In this document: positions 41,104-46,380 of the stretch, piece by piece | How positions within the stretch are numbered: position 1 is the stretch's first letter | Layout of the letters: every line of letters begins with the position of its first letter | Source of the DNA: CAZQKE01 sp964593865 | GTDB taxonomy: Bacteria; Chloroflexota; Anaerolineae; JAAYZQ01 | Reading direction: 5' to 3' | Length of the DNA: 46,380 nucleotides | Assembly (NCBI GenBank): GCA_964593865.1 | Contig: CAZQKE010000127.1 | Coordinates: 1 to 46,380, forward strand | Position numbers and translations under genes: made by a program | Notes under the pieces: model-generated | Told to the model about the DNA's origin: nothing | Databases searched by the model: none | The model's input: only the letters and a program-made list of their open reading frames with translations

Positions 41104-41678
41104 TCATTGCCGATGATGAATCGATTATTCGCATGGACCTGCGTGAGATGCTGACCAACTTGGGATACCTGGTCGTTGGAGAGGTGGGGGATGCCCGCAG
41201 TGCCGTCAACCTGGCCCGTGAACTCAAGCCGGATATTGTCATCATGGACATCAAATTTGAAGGGGCCGAATTTGACGGCATCGATGCAGCGCGGGTGCTG
41301 ACGGAAGAACGGATCGCCCCTGTGTTGCTCCTGACCGCCTATAGCCAGAAAGAGTTGGTGATCCGCGCCAGGGATGCGGGCGTGGTCGGCTATTTGGTCA
41401 AGCCTTTCCGCGAAGCGGACCTTGTGCCCGCCATTGAAGTTGCTTTGGCCCGCTTTGAGGAGTTCCGCGCCGTGGAAAAGCAGGTGGGCGATTTGCAGGA
41501 GGCGTTGACAACGCGCAAATTTGTGGACCGGGCCAAAGGTATCCTCATGGACACCCAGGGCCTGACCGAGGCCGAAGCCTTCCGCAAGATCCAGAAAATG
41601 AGCATGAACACCCGCAAGGCCATGCGGGAGGTTGCCGAGGCCATTATCTTGGCCCATCAGACTCAGCAGCAAATGTAA
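41082..41678 (+). CDS. PdtaR-like response regulator with ANTAR RNA-binding domain
   Basis: 198 residues. The receiver domain has Asp11/Asp12, phospho-acceptor Asp56 (DIVIMDIKF), Thr in LLLTAYS and Lys107 (YLVKPF). A coiled linker leads to a C-terminal ANTAR domain (about 138-195: LTTRKFVDRAKGILMDTQGLTEAEAFRKIQKMSMNTRKAMREVAEAII). ANTAR domains bind paired hexaloop RNA hairpins and block termination, so the target is RNA rather than DNA. It is the partner of the overlapping kinase. Candidate target hairpins were not identified in this window. Confidence 0.94.
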   Translation: MADRTRVIIADDESIIRMDLREMLTNLGYLVVGEVGDARSAVNLARELKPDIVIMDIKFEGAEFDGIDAARVLTEERIAPVLLLTAYSQKELVIRARDAGVVGYLVKPFREADLVPAIEVALARFEEFRAVEKQVGDLQEALTTRKFVDRAKGILMDTQGLTEAEAFRKIQKMSMNTRKAMREVAEAIILAHQTQQQM

Positions 41679-41683
41679 GACTC

Positions 41684-43147
41684 ATGGCCTTCTCCGGTCT
41701 GGATGAATTCGTCTCCCTGCTGGAAGAGCGGGGGCAACTGAAGCGGATTACCGCCCCGGTCAGCGCGGAGCTGGAGATCACCGAGATTGTGGACCGGGTA
41801 AGCAAGGGACCGGCGGAAAAGAACGTGGCCTTGCTCTTTGAAAACGTCAAAGGCCACACCTTGCCGGTGTTGGTCAACGCCTTTGGTAACGCCCGGCGGA
41901 TGGCCTGGGCGTTGGGGGTGGACGATCTGAACGACCTGGAAGGCCGCTTGACCGCCTTGCTGGACCTAACTCCCCCCCGCGGCTTGGGCGGCGCGGTGAG
42001 CCGCGCTGCCGACCTGTGGAGCGCGCTGCGCAGCGTGGGGTTGCGGCCCAAACTGGTCAAAAAGGCCCCTTGCCAGGAGATCGTCCGCACCGAATCGGCC
42101 ACGCTGAACGAACTCCCCATCCTCAAATGCTGGCCGCAGGATGGCGGGCGGTACATCACCCTGCCCCAGGTCATCACCCGCGACCCGGTGACGGGGACGC
42201 GCAACGTGGGCATGTACCGCTTGCAGCAGTTTGATTCCCGCACCCTGGCCATGCACTGGCAGCGGCACAAGGGCGGGGCCGAGCACGCCCGCCTGGCCCG
42301 TGAGACAAAACAGAAAGTCATCCCGGCAGCGGTGGCCCTGGGCGGCGACCCGGCCTTGACCTGGTGCGCTTCTGCCCCCCTGCCCCCCGGTGTGGACGAA
42401 TACCTGCTGGCCGGTTGGCTGCGGGGCAAGCCGGTCCCCTTTGTCCGGGCCGTCAGCCAGCCCCTGGAGGTCCCCGCCGAGGCCGACATCATCATAGAAG
42501 GCTATGTGGACCCCAATGAATATCGCATGGAGGGACCCTTTGGCGACCACACCGGCTACTATACCCCCGCGGAGCCGTTCCCCGTCTTTCACGTCACGGC
42601 CATCACCCGCCGCCGGGAGGCCATCTATCCTGCCACCGTCGTGGGCCGCCCGCCTATGGAGGATTACTGGATGGGCAAGGCCACAGAGCGGTTGTTTTTG
42701 CCGTTGATGCGCCTTTTCCAAAGCGAGATCGTGGACCTGAACATGCCTGCCGAGGGGGTGTTTCACAACCTGGTCATCGTCAGCATCAAAAAACGTTTCC
42801 CCGGCCATCCGCAAAAGGTGATGTACGGCCTGTGGGGCCTGGGGCTGATGATGCTGAGCAAGGCCATCGTCGTCGTGGACCATGACGTAAATGTGCACGA
42901 CCTCTCGGAAGTGGCCTGGCGGGTGTTGGGCAATGTGGATTGGCGGCGCGATGTGGTCATTGTGGACGGCCCCCTGGATGACCTGGACCATGCCTCGCCG
43001 CGCCCCGCCTTTGGCGGCAAGATCGGCATAGACGCCACGGCCAAAGGGCCGGAGGACGGCCACCCCCGCGGCTGGCCGGAAGAGATTGTGATGCTGGATC
43101 AAATTAAAGAATTGGTGAACCGTCGCTGGGCGGAGTATGGGTTGTGA
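41684..43147 (+). CDS. UbiD-family prenylated-FMN-dependent decarboxylase
   Basis: 487 residues, 5 nt after the regulator stop. It has the UbiD layout: GQLKRITAPVSAELEITEI at the N-terminus, PILKCWPQDGGRYITLPQVITRDPVTGTRNVGMYR, then EGPFGDHTGYYTP with the conserved Glu, and GRPPMEDYWMGKATERL. It removes the carboxyl group of an aromatic acid using prenyl-FMN made by UbiX (not in the window). With UbiA two genes downstream the likely substrate is a prenylated hydroxybenzoate or naphthoate in quinone synthesis. That assignment is by context. Confidence 0.92.
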   Translation: MAFSGLDEFVSLLEERGQLKRITAPVSAELEITEIVDRVSKGPAEKNVALLFENVKGHTLPVLVNAFGNARRMAWALGVDDLNDLEGRLTALLDLTPPRGLGGAVSRAADLWSALRSVGLRPKLVKKAPCQEIVRTESATLNELPILKCWPQDGGRYITLPQVITRDPVTGTRNVGMYRLQQFDSRTLAMHWQRHKGGAEHARLARETKQKVIPAAVALGGDPALTWCASAPLPPGVDEYLLAGWLRGKPVPFVRAVSQPLEVPAEADIIIEGYVDPNEYRMEGPFGDHTGYYTPAEPFPVFHVTAITRRREAIYPATVVGRPPMEDYWMGKATERLFLPLMRLFQSEIVDLNMPAEGVFHNLVIVSIKKRFPGHPQKVMYGLWGLGLMMLSKAIVVVDHDVNVHDLSEVAWRVLGNVDWRRDVVIVDGPLDDLDHASPRPAFGGKIGIDATAKGPEDGHPRGWPEEIVMLDQIKELVNRRWAEYGL

Positions 43148-43161
43148 AAGGAAGGCGGACT

Positions 43162-43509
43162 ATGGCAAAGGATGGGAAGGAGAGGCTGGCCGGGCCGTGG
43201 CGGCAGGTTCATAGCGCAATCTGGCTCATCGGCCTGGCGATTCTGTTCTGGACCGGGTGGTGGTGGCCGGGCATTCTGGTCTTGATCGCCATCAGCGGGC
43301 TGACCCAGGCGGCCATCCAGCTGATCGTGGACAGACAGGAAGCCCGACAAGCAGCCGCGGCGGAGGAGAAGGCCAAGCGCGATTGGCTCCCGGCCAAATG
43401 TCCCCAGTGCGGCGCACCCATCAGCGCGGCAGAGGTCAAATGGACCGGCGACACCACCGCCGACTGCCCCTACTGCGGCTCAAACCTGGAGAAAAACCGC
43501 ACAGCATGA
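43162..43509 (+). CDS. small zinc-ribbon membrane protein
   Basis: 115 residues from the ATG at 43162 (GGAAGG upstream; a GTG at 43144 inside the UbiD end is less likely). Two hydrophobic segments (about 18-54) are followed by a charged Ala/Glu/Lys helix and a zinc ribbon CPQC...CPYC near the C-terminus. I do not recognise a family function. Lying between UbiD and UbiA with an ATGA overlap to UbiA, it may help to organise the membrane quinone enzymes, which is only a guess. Confidence 0.75.
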   Translation: MAKDGKERLAGPWRQVHSAIWLIGLAILFWTGWWWPGILVLIAISGLTQAAIQLIVDRQEARQAAAAEEKAKRDWLPAKCPQCGAPISAAEVKWTGDTTADCPYCGSNLEKNRTA

Positions 43510-44369
43510 ACCGGGTCCGCACCTTTTTGGGGATGATTCGCTTTGAGCACACCATCTTTGCCCTGCCCTTCGCCTACCTGGGCATGGTCTTGGCCGCCGC
43601 TGCCCTGGGCGGCTGGCCCACCTGGGGGCAAGTCTTTTGGATCACGGTGGCGATGGCATCGGCCCGGACGTTGGCCATGACGGTCAACCGCATCGCCGAC
43701 CGGGAGTTCGACGCCGCCAACCCCCGCACGGCCCGGCGGGCCATCCCCACAGGGCAGCTCAGCGTGCGGGCGGCATGGGGCGCGGCAGCGGTGGCCCTGG
43801 CATTGCTGATCCTGGCCGCGGCCATGCTCAACCCTTTGTGTCTGATGCTGCTGCCGGTGGCGGCTCTGTTCCTTGTCGGTTACAACTACACCAAACGGTT
43901 TACTTGGCTCAGCCACTGGATATTGGGTTTGACCGACGGAGCCGCGGTCATGGGGGCCTGGATCGCCGTCTACCCCACGCTGACCGCGCCGACCCCCTGG
44001 CTGCTGTGGCTGGCCGTCACCGTCTGGATCGCCGGATTTGACCTGATCTATGCCTGCCAGGATGCGGAGTTTGACCGGCAGGCAGGGTTGTACTCGGTTC
44101 CGGCCCGGTTCGGCGTCGCCGCCGCCTTGCGCCTGGCGCGGATCAACCATGGCCTGACCGTACTGCTGCTGGCCGCCGCCGGATTGCTGGCCGGGCTGGG
44201 ATGGCCTTATTGGCTGGGGTTGGCCGTCATCGCCGGGCTGCTGGCCTATGAGCATTCGCTGGTCCGGCCCGACGACCTTTCGCGGTTGGATATGGCCTTT
44301 TTCAACGTCAACGGCTATATCAGCGTCATCGCTTTTGTCTCCGTGTTCGTTGCCCTGTTGGTCGCGTGA
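43506..44369 (+). CDS. UbiA-family prenyltransferase (quinone biosynthesis)
   Basis: 287 residues from the ATG at 43506, overlapping the previous stop. About eight or nine membrane helices. The two Asp-rich Mg-diphosphate motifs are NRIADREFDAANPRTARRAIPTG (about residues 57-79) and YACQDAEFDR, with GYNYTKRFTWLSHW between. It joins a polyprenyl chain to an aromatic ring, such as 4-hydroxybenzoate or the futalosine-pathway dihydroxynaphthoate (MqnP/UbiA type). Pairing with UbiD gives the prenylation and decarboxylation steps. A longer open frame beginning at 43257 is not the gene. Confidence 0.92.
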   Translation: MNRVRTFLGMIRFEHTIFALPFAYLGMVLAAAALGGWPTWGQVFWITVAMASARTLAMTVNRIADREFDAANPRTARRAIPTGQLSVRAAWGAAAVALALLILAAAMLNPLCLMLLPVAALFLVGYNYTKRFTWLSHWILGLTDGAAVMGAWIAVYPTLTAPTPWLLWLAVTVWIAGFDLIYACQDAEFDRQAGLYSVPARFGVAAALRLARINHGLTVLLLAAAGLLAGLGWPYWLGLAVIAGLLAYEHSLVRPDDLSRLDMAFFNVNGYISVIAFVSVFVALLVA

Positions 44370-44452
44370 ATCGGCCCGTGCCTTGCCGGGGAGCGCATTT
44401 CAAAGAAAATAGCGGTGATTCCCCTGAAAAAGGTCTTGACTCAAGGATTTTG

Positions 44453-44531
44453 CACCGCAGAGGCGCAGAGTTCACCGAGGAACGGCAAGATTCATACGCT
44501 TTCTCTCTGCGCTCTCGGCGTCTCCGCGGTG
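44453..44531. repeat. dispersed intergenic inverted repeat
   Basis: CACCGCAGAGGCGCAGAG (44453-44470) is complementary, with a few mismatches, to the right arm ending CTCTCGGCGTCTCCGCGGTG (to 44531). The right arm is 32/34 identical over 44500-44533 to 11491-11524. It is the only structure found in the 420-bp gap 44370-44789; nothing else in 44534-44789 is recognised. Confidence 0.75.
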
Positions 44532-44789
44532 AGTCCCGGGTTTTTTCAGTGGACTCAGCGGTTGAAACCACCCCTGGCGGGCCGCCGGCCGACCGCCCGC
44601 CTGCACAGGCAGACGCTCGGCCACAGGCCCAAGAGGAGCGACTTGAGAGTCGCCGCCGCCCGGCGCGAGCCGACCGAGCATTTTCATCCTCGACGGCCCG
44701 CCGGGGATCGGTAATCTCCCCGGCAAATGGTCATCATCTTGGCTGTTCGCCGCAGGCCGCCGTACAACTATGAGGATTTGGCCGATCTC

Positions 44790-46154
44790 CTAGCCTCTCT
44801 GGGATAGTCGGAGCAATTTCTCGGCGATCTCGTTGTGGCGGGCTACCACCGCCGCCAGGTCCAGGCCGCGCAGCTCCCCCCCTTCTACGATAATCTTGCC
44901 GTTGATGACCGAAAGGTCCACCGTCGGCGGGGTGCAAAAGAGGAGCGCGGCCAACGGATCGGCTTGCGCCCCGGCCAAAGAAACCGAATCCAACCGCACG
45001 CCGATAAAATCGGCGGCCATGCCGGGGGCCAACGCCCCGATGTCGTCGCGGCCCAGGACGGCGGCCCCGCCCCGTGTGCCCAGCCACAACGCTTCTTCCG
45101 CGCTCAGGGCCGATGCCCCCAGTTTGACCCGTTGCAGCAGCATGGCCTGCCGCGCTTCGGCCAGCATGTGACCGCTGTCGTTGCTGGCGCTGCCGTCCAC
45201 GGCCAGCCCCACCTTGACCCCGGCGTCCACCATGGCCCGGATGGGCGCAATGCCCGACCCCAGCCGCATGTTGGAGCTGGGGCAATGGGCCACCCCCGTA
45301 CCGCTGGCGGCCATGAGGGCGATCTCCTCCTCGTTCAGATAGACGCAATGCGCCCACCACACATCGGGGCCGATCCAATCCAACTGTCGCATCAGCTCCA
45401 CGGGGCGGACGCCGAACTTTTGTCGGCAAAACGCCTCCTCATCCTGTGTCTCGGCCACGTGGGTGTGGAGCGTCAGCCCCCGCTCGCGGGCAAAGGCCGC
45501 CGACCGTTTCATCAGGTCGGGCGTGACCGAAAAGGGGGAACAAGGGGCGATGGCGATGCGGCACATGGAATAAGGGGCCGGATCGTGGTAGCGGTCCACG
45601 ACGCGGGCGCAATCGGCCAGGATTTCCTCCTCGTCTTCAACCACCGAATCGGGCGGCAGGCCGCCTTTGGAGCGGCCCAGGGACATGCTCCCCCGGCTGG
45701 GGTGAAAGCGCACGCCTAACTCTTGGGCGGCGCGGATCTCATCGTCAATGCGGCTGTCGTTGGGGTAGATGTACAAGTGATCGGCCACCGTTGTACAGCC
45801 GGAAAGGACCAGCTCGGCCAGGGCCACCAGCGCGCTGACATAGACCGCCTCGGCGTCCAACCCGGCCCAGATGGGGTACAGGGTCCGCAGCCAATCAAAT
45901 AGCTCGGCGTCCTGAGCGGCGGGCAGGGCGCGGGTCAGGCTCTGGTACAGGTGGTGATGGGTGTTGACCAGCCCCGGCAGGATGACCATCCCCCGGGCGT
46001 CGAGTACCCGGTCGGCGTCGGGGGGCAAGGTCGCCGTCGGCCCCACCCGGCGGATAACGTTTCCTTCCACATACAGGCCGCCGTCCGGGATGCGGCGGCG
46101 GTCGTCGTCCATCGTCACCAGCAGCGTAGCATGTTTGACCAAGAGTGTGGACAT
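44790..46154 (-). CDS. 8-oxoguanine deaminase-type amidohydrolase
   Basis: 454 residues (GGAGGATC before the ATG). Amidohydrolase fold with the metal site HxH in LVNTHHHLYQ (His66/His68), THVAE, WWAHCVYLNEEE and the late Asp in VDGSASNDSGHM. The stretches HHHLYQSLTRALP, RGSMSLGRSKGGLPPDSVVE, CSPFSVTPDLM and MLAEARQAMLLQRVKLGA, with TRGGAAVLGRDDIG, match 8-oxoguanine deaminase (EC 3.5.4.32) rather than guanine or cytosine deaminase. It would hydrolyse 8-oxoguanine to urate and ammonia, in purine salvage or clean-up. It follows an unidentified gene by 40 nt. Confidence 0.9.
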   Translation of the reverse strand: MSTLLVKHATLLVTMDDDRRRIPDGGLYVEGNVIRRVGPTATLPPDADRVLDARGMVILPGLVNTHHHLYQSLTRALPAAQDAELFDWLRTLYPIWAGLDAEAVYVSALVALAELVLSGCTTVADHLYIYPNDSRIDDEIRAAQELGVRFHPSRGSMSLGRSKGGLPPDSVVEDEEEILADCARVVDRYHDPAPYSMCRIAIAPCSPFSVTPDLMKRSAAFARERGLTLHTHVAETQDEEAFCRQKFGVRPVELMRQLDWIGPDVWWAHCVYLNEEEIALMAASGTGVAHCPSSNMRLGSGIAPIRAMVDAGVKVGLAVDGSASNDSGHMLAEARQAMLLQRVKLGASALSAEEALWLGTRGGAAVLGRDDIGALAPGMAADFIGVRLDSVSLAGAQADPLAALLFCTPPTVDLSVINGKIIVEGGELRGLDLAAVVARHNEIAEKLLRLSQRG

Positions 46155-46194
46155 GATCCTCCCTCACGTTCTGCAATTGGGCTACCGGATTTTG

Positions 46195-46380
46195 TCAAAA
46201 ACGTCTTTTCCCAACCCGTATGGCCTGACGCTTGGCCAAAAAGGTGCGCTTTGCCAGGCCATAGGCCAGGTCAAAGGCCATCTCCGTCGCATCCTCCTCA
46301 TCCACGACGCCGCGCACCACCAGCCCGGCCAGCCAGTTGCAGCCCGCCCGCCGCCAGACATCGTGCCGGGCCGGGATGGA
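46195..46380 (-). CDS. C-terminal fragment of an unidentified protein (5' part beyond window)
   Basis: The last 61 codons before a TGA at 46195-46197. The tail is SIPARHDVWRRAGC...AFDLAYGLAKRTFLAKRQAIRVGKRRF, helical, basic at the end and without a signature I recognise. The frame is open to the window edge. Its stop is 40 nt before the amidohydrolase start, so the two may be one operon and the product may act in the same purine or nucleoside pathway. Confidence 0.55.
   Translation of the reverse strand, partial: SIPARHDVWRRAGCNWLAGLVVRGVVDEEDATEMAFDLAYGLAKRTFLAKRQAIRVGKRRF

Overview
The window is GC-rich bacterial DNA, most likely from a member of the Chloroflexota (Anaerolineae-like). This is inferred from the mix of genes: a Rieske/cytochrome b complex with a multiheme cytochrome c, a short-type LeuC, a citramalate synthase, a PdtaS/PdtaR pair, UbiA/UbiD quinone genes, and an rpoB standing apart from rpoC. 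No 16S gene is present, so the placement is an inference. Coding density is high, and many genes carry GGAGG-type ribosome sites and overlapping or nearly abutting ends. The sequence looks chromosomal, with no phage, transposase or CRISPR array seen.

Layout. 1-3160 (minus): a respiratory bc-type operon, cytochrome b - Rieske - triheme cytochrome c, the last running off the left edge. 3381-4097 (plus): a divergently transcribed secreted Gly/Arg/His-rich protein, with an inverted repeat in the shared promoter region. 4305-10143 (plus): a branched-chain amino acid ABC transporter, livK-H-M-G-F, behind a textbook promoter and an odd leader holding a 16-nt perfect complement of the 16S 3' end. 10286-11801 (minus): a Cys/Met-metabolism PLP enzyme under a SAM-I riboswitch with its own promoter and terminator. 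11843-24210 (minus): a ten-gene branched-chain amino acid biosynthesis cluster read ilvB-ilvH-ilvC-leuA-leuC-leuD-leuB-ilvE-cimA-leuA2. The last gene is a LeuA paralogue that has lost most catalytic residues. 24242-25266: five tandem copies of a ~170-190 bp repeat, then an unassigned structured region, both directly upstream of ilvB.

25282-32722 (minus): rpoB, from a strong promoter, followed by a glycerophosphodiesterase, an acrylyl-CoA reductase-like oxidoreductase, a ketopantoate reductase-like protein and a DUF1638-like protein. 33165-37320 (plus): a thioredoxin-CcdA fusion, an AlaX editing hydrolase and an MBL-fold hydrolase. 37317-39181 (minus): DksA-like zinc-finger protein, LspA and an RluD-family pseudouridine synthase. 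39391-39467: tRNA-Pro(GGG). 39535-44369 (plus): PdtaS-like kinase, PdtaR-like ANTAR regulator, UbiD, a small zinc-ribbon membrane protein and UbiA. 44790-46380 (minus): an 8-oxoguanine-deaminase-type amidohydrolase and the tail of an unrecognised gene.

How the genes work together: the liv transporter imports branched-chain amino acids and the neighbouring cluster makes them. Isoleucine can start from pyruvate and acetyl-CoA through citramalate (CimA), with LeuC/LeuD/LeuB probably shared between that route and the leucine route; ilvD is not in the window. UbiA and UbiD are the prenylation and decarboxylation steps of quinone synthesis, feeding the kind of respiratory chain encoded at the left end. 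The most unusual items are the degenerate LeuA paralogue, the repeat array plus structured RNA candidate upstream of ilvB, the livK leader, the RpoB insertion with a changed rifampicin-site residue, and the multi-thioredoxin-CcdA fusion.
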